Below are positions 1 to 6,819 of a stretch of DNA of 11,137 bases, one piece after another. The notes under the pieces were generated by a model. The model saw only the letters and a program-made list of their open reading frames with translations. It did no database searches and was not told the DNA's origin. The stretch spans positions 1 to 11,137 of the forward strand of contig CANKNP010000165.1 of the NCBI GenBank assembly GCA_947483545.1, given 5' to 3'. This DNA is from Deltaproteobacteria bacterium. GTDB lineage: Bacteria > Myxococcota > UBA796 > SXON01. The position numbers and the translations under genes were made by a program. How positions within the stretch are numbered: position 1 is the first letter of the stretch; the number at the start of each line of letters is the position of its first letter.

Positions 1-2
1 AC

Positions 3-1298
3 GTCGCCCACGGCGTGCGCTGGCTCCGCACCTGGCAGCCTGGGGACTTCTGGACCACCTGGACCGCGCTGCTGGCGCCGCCCCTCACCCCCGCGAGGGC
101 CAAAGGCTCTGCTTTTCACGCGGCGCCGCGTCGGGCCGCCGGGATTCCCGACGACGTGATCGAGCGGCTGCGGGTGTTTTCGGCGTCCAAGGGCCGGCCG
201 CCGGTCGTCGGGTGGTTCGTTCCCGACGTGGAGAGCACGCTGGTTGGTGCCCGCACGGCGCCGGGGATCGCCGAGGATCTGGCGACCCTGCCGATGTTTC
301 TGTTGGGTGCCGACGACCATGTTTTGGCCTCCACGCCGGATTCGGGCTGGCTCGGGGGGCTCCAATCTCTGGGGTTTCGGATCCCAGGGTTTGGATTGGA
401 CGTCCCGGAGCGCGTCGGCGGTTGGTTGCCCTGGGGCTGGAGCCCCGGCGTGTGTCAGCGCGCGGGCGTCGCTTGGGATCCGCGGTGGCGGGATCTCTAC
501 GACAAAGGTTGGCTCCAGCGGCGCTTTGGCCACGGGAACGTAGCGACCACCGAAGCGGAGATCGGGGCGTTGGGAGCACCCGGCTGGGTGTTGAAGGCGC
601 CGTTCTCGACAGCGGGACGGGGGTTGATGCGCTGGGAGGCGCCAGACCGCGTCGGTTGGGCACGGCGCGTGCTTCGGGAGCAGGGCGCGGTCGTGGTCGA
701 GCCCTGGGCAGAGCGGGTGGTGGATATTTCGGTGCAGTTTGACGTCTCCGAGGGGGGCGTGAAAATCCACCCTTGGGGCAGGTTTCTCGTGGACGGTCAC
801 GGGCGCTACCAGGGTGCCGTGGTCGGTCGCCCGCTGGATGGCCTGGCGCCAGAGTTGATTCGGTGGATCCGCGAGCGTGACGTGCAGGCTGAGTTGGAGG
901 TGGCGATCCGGCCTGTCGCGGCGGAGATGCACGCCCGGGGGGTTCGCGGGTTCGCGGGGATTGACGCGTACATCTTTCGGGCGGAGGGAGGGCTCCAACT
1001 CCGCCCGCTGGTGGAGCTGAACCCCCGCGTGACGATGGGGCGCATCGCCCAGGCCGTCGGGCGTCGTGTGCGGCGGGAGTGCCCGGCGGAGCTGCGCGTC
1101 GTGACGGTCGGGAAATTGCGGGGGGAGGGGCGAGAGCCTGCGGAGTGGCTCGCGGAGATGCAGGCCTTGCCGACGCCGAAGCTGCGGGAGGGGCTGATCG
1201 AGGACGGGGTCGTCATGTTGACGGAGCCCAAGGCGGGGCGGCGGGCGTGGGTGGTTTTGGGGGTGGGAGCAGGAACAGTCCGGAGAAGAGGAGCGTGA
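3..1298 (+). CDS. ATP-grasp domain protein, probably 5'-partial
   Basis: This is a likely ATP-dependent carboxylate-amine/thiol ligase-type enzyme; the substrate is unknown. Numbering from the GTG at 15, a glycine-rich ATP-binding loop lies at 191-203 (WVLKAPFSTAGRG, with Lys194). A hinge-like VVEPW follows at 227-231. GIDAYI (Asp317) and the metal/phosphate-binding ELNPR at 334-338 (Glu334, Asn336, Arg338) complete the fold in the usual order. The N-terminal ~180 residues would be the pre-ATP-grasp part. The frame stays open to the window edge, so the true start is probably upstream and the GTG at 15 is only the first visible candidate. The last ~10 residues (GAGTVRRRGA) look like read-on beyond a natural end near residue 418. 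It ends convergent with the HNH gene. The family is clear from the motifs; the reaction is not. Confidence 0.75.
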   Translation, partial: VAHGVRWLRTWQPGDFWTTWTALLAPPLTPARAKGSAFHAAPRRAAGIPDDVIERLRVFSASKGRPPVVGWFVPDVESTLVGARTAPGIAEDLATLPMFLLGADDHVLASTPDSGWLGGLQSLGFRIPGFGLDVPERVGGWLPWGWSPGVCQRAGVAWDPRWRDLYDKGWLQRRFGHGNVATTEAEIGALGAPGWVLKAPFSTAGRGLMRWEAPDRVGWARRVLREQGAVVVEPWAERVVDISVQFDVSEGGVKIHPWGRFLVDGHGRYQGAVVGRPLDGLAPELIRWIRERDVQAELEVAIRPVAAEMHARGVRGFAGIDAYIFRAEGGLQLRPLVELNPRVTMGRIAQAVGRRVRRECPAELRVVTVGKLRGEGREPAEWLAEMQALPTPKLREGLIEDGVVMLTEPKAGRRAWVVLGVGAGTVRRRGA

Positions 1299-1363
1299 AC
1301 GCCAGCAGGTAGGGTAGGACCCAGTGCAGGGCGAACGCTCGGCCCATGCTGGCAGTCAGCCCA

Positions 1364-1432
1364 GCGGGTGAAGGTGCCGGCGTATTCGCGGGCGGAACAG
1401 GGCCGCTCAGGATCGCCGGGAAGCAACCATCT
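1364..1432 (+). repeat. Degenerate, truncated copy C of the multi-hairpin intergenic repeat
   Basis: The stretch aligns with the middle of copies A (6250-6374) and B (8205-8330). It matches from GCGGGtGAAGGTGCC through the GC.CGCG..TTCGCGGGC hairpin to the GGCCG(C/G)TCA...ATC.CCGGG block. It lacks the outer CCTTCTCCC/GGGAGAAGG arms on both sides. The GGATGAGGGC arm has drifted to GGAACAGGGC, and its partner reads GCAACCATC, so that stem can no longer form. The inner C-G pair that covaries in A and B is a C/C mismatch here. This fits a dead copy. Confidence 0.65.
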
Positions 1433-1553
1433 GGGCGCACGCCTGAAAAGTGACGCGGGCCGGCGCTGGTGCTCTCCCGCCGCCGCCGGCGTCTTGACGG
1501 ATGGCCTCGAAACCCGGGGCGGGCCGGGGCGGCGACCCGGGGGCCTCAAGCCC

Positions 1554-1570
1554 GCCTCGCTCTGCGAGGC
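1554..1570. terminator. Hairpin downstream of the HNH gene, possible terminator
   Basis: GCCTCGC-TCT-GCGAGGC forms a perfect 7-bp stem with a 3-nt loop, about 64 nt beyond the HNH stop codon on the minus strand. There is no U-tract on either side, so intrinsic termination is doubtful. It may instead be part of another GC-rich intergenic repeat. Confidence 0.25.
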
Positions 1571-1633
1571 TACGGGGGCCGAGAAGGCGTCGGACGGGAT
1601 CGCCCAGCGGACCTCCTCCTGAGAGCCGTCCGC

Positions 1634-2704
1634 TCACCTGGTCGGATCCCCTCGCACCCTTTTGCCGGTGGCGTACTCCACCTCGATGACCCGCCCCTCG
1701 GCGACAGGAACCAGCTCGACGGCGAGCGTTCCGTCATGGATACATCGGTGATGCGCGCAGCAAATCGAGGCGAGGTTTTCCAGATCGTGCGTCCCGCCCA
1801 GCGCCCGGGCCTTCATGTGGTGGATGTCGAGCCAGGATCGGTTTCGGCATTGCGGAACTTCGCACCTCCAATCTGCCCGATGGAACACCTTTCGCCGGGT
1901 GACCTCCGGCACGGTCCGCGTGAGGTGCCCCTCGTTCGGACCATGCCTCATGTCGATGACCTCGGCGTCGCACATCGCCTCCGCGATAATCGTGTCCGAC
2001 ACCTCGGCCTCGGGTGAAACTGTACGCCGACAACTTGGACAATGTTCCAGCACGATCCGGTACCGCTCGCCGGTCGGCGCCGAACTCGGCGAGACCATGT
2101 CCTCCTCCGCGGCGAGCAGGGCGGTCCGGGCCATCGCGGCGACGAGCGCACCGTCGCTCACGTCTTCCTGCCCCACGTGGGTCGCTGCCCGCATCGCGGC
2201 GAGCGCGGTGCGGAGGACCTCGGCGTCTGCCGCCTCCATGGTCAGCACCACCCGCTGGAGCGGCGGATCGCGGACCGGGTCCGGCGGTCCCACAGGCGGA
2301 GATTCACCGATCATGGCGCGCGAAACCTCCGCTTCGAGGGTCCGACTGTTCACCGTCGCCGCGCGGTCCACCCAGTCCTGCTCGGTTTCCGGGGTCGCGA
2401 TTCGGACAATCTCGCGCGCCTTCGTCCACGCCAACTCGCCAGCTTCAAGTTGCGCCGCGATCACGGGCAGGCCCGGGAGTTTGCGTCCGAGCGCGGCCAA
2501 CTCCCTCGCAGTCCGGGGGTTCAACTCCAGGACCTGCTCGGCATACTCGCCGAGCGAGGCGTATCCAAGTTGGTGGAACAGGCGGCCGGTGTCCATTTGG
2601 GCGAGAAGCGTCGCCAACTGAAATTCCGCTCGTCGAAGATCATGGCGGATGGTGAGGAGGCGATGGTGGAGGGAGATCGCAGCAGAGTGAAGGTTCGAAT
2701 CCAT
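1634..2704 (-). CDS. HNH endonuclease with DUF222-like N-terminal region
   Basis: This 356-aa protein is a predicted metal-dependent DNA endonuclease of the DUF222/13E12-like HNH type, common in actinobacteria and myxobacteria; its biological role is generally unknown. Residues 10-135 form a helical DUF222-like region (LGEYAEQVLELNPRTAREL at 51-69). A middle segment carries CPSC (222-225) and Cys245. The HNH core is at the C-terminus: Cys281/Cys286, DIHH (293-296), Asn310, and ICCAHHRCIHDG (314-325). The fold cysteines and the HH/N/H residues are all present, so the enzyme looks intact. I chose the ATG at 2704 because a TGATACGTT -10-like motif ends only 6 nt upstream; there is no Shine-Dalgarno sequence, which suggests a leaderless mRNA. 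It stands alone with no methylase or partner nearby, and a mobile-element remnant lies on its 5' side. Confidence 0.88.
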   Translation of the reverse strand: MDSNLHSAAISLHHRLLTIRHDLRRAEFQLATLLAQMDTGRLFHQLGYASLGEYAEQVLELNPRTARELAALGRKLPGLPVIAAQLEAGELAWTKAREIVRIATPETEQDWVDRAATVNSRTLEAEVSRAMIGESPPVGPPDPVRDPPLQRVVLTMEAADAEVLRTALAAMRAATHVGQEDVSDGALVAAMARTALLAAEEDMVSPSSAPTGERYRIVLEHCPSCRRTVSPEAEVSDTIIAEAMCDAEVIDMRHGPNEGHLTRTVPEVTRRKVFHRADWRCEVPQCRNRSWLDIHHMKARALGGTHDLENLASICCAHHRCIHDGTLAVELVPVAEGRVIEVEYATGKRVRGDPTR

Positions 2705-2710
2705 GAATGT

Positions 2711-2719
2711 AACGTATCA
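2711..2719 (-). promoter_or_regulatory. Extended -10 promoter element for the HNH gene
   Basis: TGATACGTT on the minus strand matches the extended -10 pattern TGnTAnnnT. Six nucleotides (ACATTC) separate it from the ATG at 2704, so transcription would begin at or within a base or two of the start codon. No good -35 is seen, as is usual for extended -10 promoters. The same pattern precedes the genes at 4904 and 10838. Confidence 0.4.
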
Positions 2720-2944
2720 CGCCCAATTTCGTCCTCCATCGACGGGCATAGGAGGCAGATTGGGCCGGGTGGACAGAGTTTTCGTCAGAAATCTCGACGC
2801 CTACACGGGAGTGCGCTACCATGGGCCGGGGATGCGGCTTCTGGTCGGGGGATGGAGGGTCGAGCGCGTTTCGGCACAAAACTTGTCAAGGGGATTTTCG
2901 GATTTATTTCGATGCGGTCGTCGCCGGCCGGATCCCTGTCCTGG

Positions 2945-3244
2945 GGGCGTGAACCCGATCCCGGAGCGCAAACTCGCTCGCCTCAAAATCGAACTCGTCG
3001 GCGACCTCGGGCCCGATCAGCCGGGTGACTTCGGCTTCGACCGCCGCCGCAAGCTCGTCGCTGAGCCCCCTTTTTCTGCCGCCTCGGGAGCGGGCTTGAG
3101 CGGGGCGATGGCCTGGTCGGCGAGTCGCTCCGCGGCCTGCCAGAAGTGCTCGATCAGCGCGCGGAATTCCGCACCAGACGCGATCTGTTGGCGTACGAGC
3201 TGCGCTTGATCCGCGGTGAGAACTCGAGGACGGCGGTTGCCGAA
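2945..3244 (-). pseudogene. Frameshifted transposase-like N-terminal remnant
   Basis: Read on the minus strand from 3244, one frame encodes RRPRVLTADQAQLVRQQIAS followed by AEFRALIEHFWQAAERLADQ. After an A5G5 run (around 3066-3075) the protein-like sequence continues in the -1 frame as LSDELAAAVEAEVTRLIGPE then VADEFDFEASEFALRDR. It loses protein character after about 2948. The first frame stops at 3017 and the second at 2904. The DFEA.E.ALR pattern resembles the N-terminal part of ISKra4-like transposases; this is my recollection, not an alignment. There is no start codon, catalytic domain or recognisable terminal repeat. It reads as a decayed fragment that abuts the broken 5' end of the FG-GAP gene. 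Confidence 0.35.
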
Positions 3245-3261
3245 TCACGGCGGTCGCCGAT

Positions 3262-4794
3262 TTGGACGGGGACGGGGGTGGCGATGTGCTGTGTGCCTCC
3301 CGGTACGGCCGAGGCAAGATTGTCGCGCTGCGCGGTTCCGACGGCGCCATGCTGTGGGCACAGGATGGTTTTCGCGAATACAGCTCGGTCGTGGTCGGTG
3401 ATGCGGACGACGACGGGGAGGTGGAGGTCATCGCCCTCACTCCGGAGGGCAAGCTCCGCGCGTTGAACGCGGACGGGACGATCAAGTGGACGGGCATCGG
3501 CGACGCCGCGCTCCGGGAAGACCCCTCGTATGACCCCCTCGCCTTGGCGGACCTGGACGGCGACGGTTCCGCTGAGATCGTGACCATCATGGGCATCTTC
3601 AGCGGGACCACCGGCGCCCAGGTCCATGCGTTTTTCCCTACTTTGCTCCCCTATGGGAGCGAGATCGCCCTCGCCGACACGGACCTTGATGGGCACACCG
3701 AGGTGTTCTACGACTACGCGAGTTGGGGTTCCGATGGTGCGCAGCGCTGGCTGGTCTCGGAGACTGGGGTGCCGATCGCTGAGAAGGCGTGGTCGGTCCC
3801 CGTCGTGCTGAACGCCGACGCCGACCCAGAAGCTGAGGTCGCGTGGGTCGACAGGGCGAACGTCCTGATCGTCGATACGGATGGGGCCATCCTCTGGAGG
3901 GCGAATACTGAGGAGGCGACGAACCCTCCCGCGTTGGCGTGCGCTTCAGACCTGGACGCGGACGGCATCGACGAGTTGGTGATCGAAACGCCGTCCGCGC
4001 TGATCGCGTTCCGTGCAGATGGCTCCGTGCTGTGGCAGAACGCCGTCGATGAAGCGCAGACGAGGGGGATGACGGGCTGCTCGTTCTTCGACTTCGACCA
4101 GGATGGCCGGCTGGAGTTGTTGTACGCTGATGAGCACACCATCTACGTCCTCGACGCTGGCAGCGGGGTGACGCTCTTCTCCTTGCCGAGGGAATCCGCG
4201 ACAGCGTGGGATCTTCCCATCGTTGCGGACCTCAACGGCGATGGCACAGCCGAGATCGTGATTGGCGTGGCGGGCTCAACACGCCTCGAAGACCCCATCG
4301 TCACCGCCTACCGCCACCCCGGCGGAAACTGGCCGCCCGCGCCGCCGATCTGGGGCTCCGCCACCTGGTCCGGCACGACCCTTTGGGCCGACGGCGAAGT
4401 CCGATCCGAACCCTCCCGCCCCTGGCAGGACCCGGGCTTCTGGCGCGGCCAGGTGAGCGGCCCGCTCGGCGGTCGCGATCTCGCCGTCAGCATCGAAGAT
4501 GCGTGTGTCAGCTCCTGCGACGACGCGGTTGGGAGCATCGCCCTGGCCGTGCAGGTCGCGAATCACGGTCCCCAGGATCTCCGCGCGGGTGCGCTGCTCA
4601 CCGTGGCCACCGGCGCGGGCACCGTCCTCCAAACCCTGACACTCGACAGCATCGCGGTGGGCTGGACCTCTCCAATCCAAGTGAACGTCCGCGTGGTCGA
4701 TGCCCGCGAGGGGCTCGTGCTCTCGGTGGAGAGCGACTGCTCGACGCTGGACGATTCCGTGGCGTGGGCGCTGGATGTGTGCACGGGCCCGTGA
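3262..4794 (+). CDS. FG-GAP/VCBS repeat propeller protein, 5'-truncated
   Basis: This is a secreted-type beta-propeller with calcium-binding loops. Eight D-x-D-x-D-G-like loops are visible, including DLDGDG just at the TTG, DADDDG (47-52), DLDGDG (97-102), DTDLDG (139-144), DLDADG (230-235), DFDQDG (277-282) and DLNGDG (323-328). Between them lie PQQ-propeller-like strands such as LRALNADGTIKW (66-77) and LIAFRADGSVLWQ (247-259). Residues 406-508 look like a CARDB-type beta domain with four cysteines (414, 419, 493, 507). The TTG at 3262 lies inside a canonical repeat: upstream codons to 3238 still read CRITAVAD before the sequence turns foreign, and the frame closes at TGA 3217-3219. No signal peptide remains. 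The gene is therefore very likely broken at its 5' end, and any translation would start inside a propeller blade. A role in adhesion or surface scaffolding is typical of the family but unproven here. Confidence 0.75.
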   Translation: MDGDGGGDVLCASRYGRGKIVALRGSDGAMLWAQDGFREYSSVVVGDADDDGEVEVIALTPEGKLRALNADGTIKWTGIGDAALREDPSYDPLALADLDGDGSAEIVTIMGIFSGTTGAQVHAFFPTLLPYGSEIALADTDLDGHTEVFYDYASWGSDGAQRWLVSETGVPIAEKAWSVPVVLNADADPEAEVAWVDRANVLIVDTDGAILWRANTEEATNPPALACASDLDADGIDELVIETPSALIAFRADGSVLWQNAVDEAQTRGMTGCSFFDFDQDGRLELLYADEHTIYVLDAGSGVTLFSLPRESATAWDLPIVADLNGDGTAEIVIGVAGSTRLEDPIVTAYRHPGGNWPPAPPIWGSATWSGTTLWADGEVRSEPSRPWQDPGFWRGQVSGPLGGRDLAVSIEDACVSSCDDAVGSIALAVQVANHGPQDLRAGALLTVATGAGTVLQTLTLDSIAVGWTSPIQVNVRVVDAREGLVLSVESDCSTLDDSVAWALDVCTGP

Positions 4795-4872
4795 CCCGCC
4801 CGCCGGATGATCAGCGGCGTTCCCGATCCGGGCTGGCGGCCCGGCCCGAGGGTGCGAGCCGCCCAATTCCCA

Positions 4873-4881
4873 TGATAGGGT
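4873..4881 (+). promoter_or_regulatory. Extended -10 promoter element for the 4904 lipoprotein gene
   Basis: TGATAGGGT fits TGnTAnnnT and lies 22 nt upstream of the ATG at 4904, leaving a predicted leader of about 15 nt. It lies in the 109-bp gap after the FG-GAP stop codon. A weak ccggg/cccgg hairpin (4828-4844) lies between that stop and this site, so the lipoprotein and its downstream partner probably have their own promoter. Confidence 0.4.
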
Positions 4882-4903
4882 AGGCGCTCTCCAGGTTCCC
4901 CTC

Positions 4904-5704
4904 ATGCGCCTCCTCTCGCTGCTCCCCACGGTCCTCCTCGCTTGCACCGGCGCCCCCGCCGACAGCGGCACCCCCGCCGACACCGACACCGACACCGACG
5001 CGGACACGGACGCCGACTCGGATGCCGACGACACCGCCCCGGCGCCCGTCGGCGTCATCAACGGCACGGTGGTCGCGCACGACGGTCCGGTCGGCGTGGA
5101 TGTTGAGGTTCAAGCGTGTGTCACGACTTGCTACTCCACGCAGACAGACAGCGCCGGCGCCTTCTCGTACACAGGGATGGAGGACGGGGAGTACAAGTTG
5201 GACGTGGTCGGCGAAGGCGTGGATGACAAGGATTACGGCCGGATTCGGGTCCAGGCCATCGTCGAAGGCGGCTCGACCTACACCACGCCTGCCGCGTTGT
5301 ACCTGCCGAAGATGTTCGGCCCCAGCTTGCTCACCGCCGCTGGCGCCCACCCGTTCGGCGACGTCACCTGGACCGTAGACCCGGCCATCCTCACCATCCC
5401 GTTTGGCTACGACGAGGGCATGTTCTCCGTCGGCACCGTCGCGGGTCCGGACATCGGCCCGTTCTGGCCGGTCACCCCCAGCATGGCGATCGCCTTCGGG
5501 CCCCTCGCGACCGAGGTCGGCGGCCCGTTCACGGTGATCGCCAACAGCCCCATCACCGCCGGGGAGTACGATGTCTACTCGGTCGATGCGCACGGCGCGT
5601 TGGAGGGGCCCGTCGGCACCGCCACCGCGGACGGCACCACGGTGACCAGCACCAGCCTCACTCCGACGATCTTGTCGTGGATCCTGTTCGTGCCGCAGGC
5701 GTAA
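4904..5704 (+). CDS. Cys-anchored lipoprotein with Asp/Thr stalk
   Basis: This is a predicted envelope lipoprotein of 266 aa. The signal peptide is MRLLSLLPTVLLAC, with lipobox LLAC and lipidated Cys14. Residues 19-44 are a low-complexity stalk made almost only of Asp, Thr, Ala and Ser, encoded by a degenerate GACnCC-like hexanucleotide run. Residues 48-130 look like a carboxypeptidase-regulatory-like (transthyretin-type) beta domain: GVINGTVVAHDGPVGVDVEV, then DSAGAFSYTGMEDGEYKLDV, with Cys72/Cys76 possibly bonded. The remainder (133-266) is an unrecognised beta-rich domain ending LSWILFVPQA. The ATG follows a -10-like element by 22 nt. The next gene starts 4 nt after the stop, so the two are probably cotranscribed. 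The function is unknown. Confidence 0.82.
   Translation: MRLLSLLPTVLLACTGAPADSGTPADTDTDTDADTDADSDADDTAPAPVGVINGTVVAHDGPVGVDVEVQACVTTCYSTQTDSAGAFSYTGMEDGEYKLDVVGEGVDDKDYGRIRVQAIVEGGSTYTTPAALYLPKMFGPSLLTAAGAHPFGDVTWTVDPAILTIPFGYDEGMFSVGTVAGPDIGPFWPVTPSMAIAFGPLATEVGGPFTVIANSPITAGEYDVYSVDAHGALEGPVGTATADGTTVTSTSLTPTILSWILFVPQA
4977..5029 (+). repeat. Degenerate hexanucleotide tandem repeat coding for the Asp/Thr stalk
   Basis: About nine units of a GCCGAC/ACCGAC/GCGGAC-type hexamer occur in a row, each encoding a Thr-Asp or Ala-Asp dipeptide of the lipoprotein stalk. The array stays in frame. Unit number could change by slippage and alter stalk length without breaking the gene. Confidence 0.6.
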
Positions 5705-5708
5705 GCGC

Positions 5709-6215
5709 GTGCCGGATCCTGGTGATGACCGTGTCCGCAGGCTGATCCTACGGCTGGACGCCTTTGTCGAGTTTCCCGGGACCGTGCCTCTGTTCGACGC
5801 GCTCTCCGACCCGTCCTGCACCGCGGCTCAGGTCGGGGAGGTGCTCGCGCGTTTTCCGGGCCATCCGCTCGCCTCGGATCTTGGGGCGTGGTTGGCCGAC
5901 AATGGCGTCGTCGTCGCCCCTCCAGACCCGGCGGCCGTGCTCGCGGCGCTCGGGATCCAGGACGTTCAAGCCTGGGCGGACCGCCAAAAGCGCGAGCGTC
6001 TGGCGTTGGAAACGGCGCTGACCGAAGCCAAGCTGGAGCGGGCGTCCGCGCTCTTGAGCGCCAACGCCTATTCGATTGTCTCGGTGCTGCTGTTCTTCGT
6101 CGCTGTGTTGGGTTGGGCCGCAGCCTTTGGCGCTTGGGATTTCCAGCCCGAGGGCAAATTGCCTGGGCCCGCGGATGACACGCCGAAGGCGGAGGTTCCG
6201 GCGGAGGAGTTTTGA
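5709..6215 (+). CDS. Small single-pass membrane protein of unknown function
   Basis: I do not recognise this 168-aa protein. Residues 1-85 are predicted mostly helical with no known motif. Residues 86-118 (AWADRQKRERLALETALTEA, then KLERASALL) look like a coiled coil or long amphipathic helix. One clear membrane segment follows at about 122-141 (SIVSVLLFFVAVLGWAAAF). The tail of 27 residues is acidic and Pro-rich. Charges place more Arg/Lys before the segment, which suggests a cytoplasmic N-terminal domain and an external tail. I took the GTG at 5709 as the start: it lies 4 nt after the lipoprotein stop and opens the longest frame. That spacing suggests cotranscription with the lipoprotein. 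The stop at 6213-6215 is followed by repeat copy A and a convergent operon. Confidence 0.65.
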   Translation: MPDPGDDRVRRLILRLDAFVEFPGTVPLFDALSDPSCTAAQVGEVLARFPGHPLASDLGAWLADNGVVVAPPDPAAVLAALGIQDVQAWADRQKRERLALETALTEAKLERASALLSANAYSIVSVLLFFVAVLGWAAAFGAWDFQPEGKLPGPADDTPKAEVPAEEF

Positions 6216-6249
6216 GGAGCGCCGCCAAGGTCGGACCCCGAGGGTTCTC

Positions 6250-6374
6250 CCCTTCTCCCGCGTGCGGGAGAAGGTGCCCGCGTACTCGCGGGCGGATGAG
6301 GGCCGCTCAACATCCGCGGGGAGCCCTCATCCGGCGCCGAAGACGGCGCCACCTTCTCCCGGAGGGAGAAGGGG
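6250..6374. repeat. Multi-hairpin intergenic repeat, copy A
   Basis: A roughly 125-bp element made of successive inverted repeats. The stems are CCTTCTCCCGC/GCGGGAGAAGG; GCCCGCG-tact-CGCGGGC; GGATGAGGGC/GCCCTCATCC enclosing a CCGC/GCGG inner stem; GGCGCC-gaagac-GGCGCC; and CCTTCTCCC-gga-GGGAGAAGG. The outermost arms also pair with each other, so the whole resembles a MITE- or REP/BIME-like unit. It sits between the convergent genes ending at 6215 (+) and 6487 (-), where it could act as a bidirectional mRNA 3' end. It codes for nothing recognisable. Confidence 0.85.
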
Positions 6375-6486
6375 AGAAGCGGTTCATGCCCCGGTCCGGG
6401 CCGCCGGACGCCGCTGGAAATCTTGCGGAGAAGGGGAGAAGCACACTGCTCGTCGTGGGGTGGTCCGCCCCCGCAGCCCCGTTCCC

Positions 6487-6819
6487 TCACCCCCCCGTCA
6501 AACACGTCAGGTAATTATCCAGCGTCTCCAAATCCTCCGGGGGCAAACCCCCGCCGAGGGGCATGGACTCTTCGGTGATCACGGTGCGGCGGATGTCACC
6601 GGACTGGCCAGCCACCTCGTCCTCGGTGTCAAACGTCCGATCCTCGGGGGCGCCAAACCGGTTGGGCGACGACGCAGAGTGGCAGGCGTTGCAATAGGTG
6701 ATGAAAAAAGAATCGCCGAAATTGGCCCAGGTAGGATGCCCCCCGGCGCTGTCTTCCACGCAGGCGGTGGCCGACTCGGCGCCGGCGCCGGCGCAGGCAA
6801 GCAGGAGCCAGAGGATCAC
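6487..6819 (-). CDS. Small c-type cytochrome lipoprotein
   Basis: This 110-aa predicted envelope lipoprotein carries one covalently bound heme. The signal peptide is extremely short (MILWLLLAC, lipobox LLAC, Cys9). The heme site is CNACH at 43-47. A likely sixth ligand is Met86 in ESMPLGGGLPPED, matching the class I cytochrome pattern in which Met-Pro-x-Gly-Gly precedes the last helix (LETLDNYLTCL, 98-107). The GTG start overlaps the DUF1501 stop codon by 4 nt (GTGA), so translation is probably coupled to that gene. It is the last gene of the four-gene operon. Its likely role is electron transfer for, or assembly with, the CxxCH protein encoded two genes upstream; that partnership is inference. 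Confidence 0.85.
   Translation of the reverse strand: MILWLLLACAGAGAESATACVEDSAGGHPTWANFGDSFFITYCNACHSASSPNRFGAPEDRTFDTEDEVAGQSGDIRRTVITEESMPLGGGLPPEDLETLDNYLTCLTGG

Larger units (their letters stand above)
1299..1633. other. Convergent intergenic region without a convincing gene
   Basis: This is the gap between the ATP-grasp gene (+) and the HNH gene (-). It contains a degraded copy of the multi-hairpin repeat (about 1364-1432) and a GC-rich stretch with a 7-bp hairpin at 1554-1570. A minus-strand ORF (1347-1213) with one hydrophobic segment enters from the left part but has no ribosome binding site. No T-rich terminator is visible in either direction. Confidence 0.6.

Noticed and set aside
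2883..2910. Plus-strand TTGTCA-16-TATTTC promoter-like pair, and a minus-strand TTGACA at 2889-2884
   Set aside because: The plus pair is far from any intact start, with the transposase-like remnant between it and the FG-GAP frame. The minus hexamer has no -10 at a sensible distance. The AT-rich patch alone is not enough.
2042..3028. 328-aa plus-strand ORF over the HNH gene and its upstream region
   Set aside because: It is the antisense shadow of the HNH gene and runs on through the gap with no protein-like signal.
2904..3611. 235-aa minus-strand ORF as a single gene
   Set aside because: Only its last ~45 codons before 2948 look like protein. The first part is antisense to the FG-GAP coding region and out of frame with the remnant's other half.
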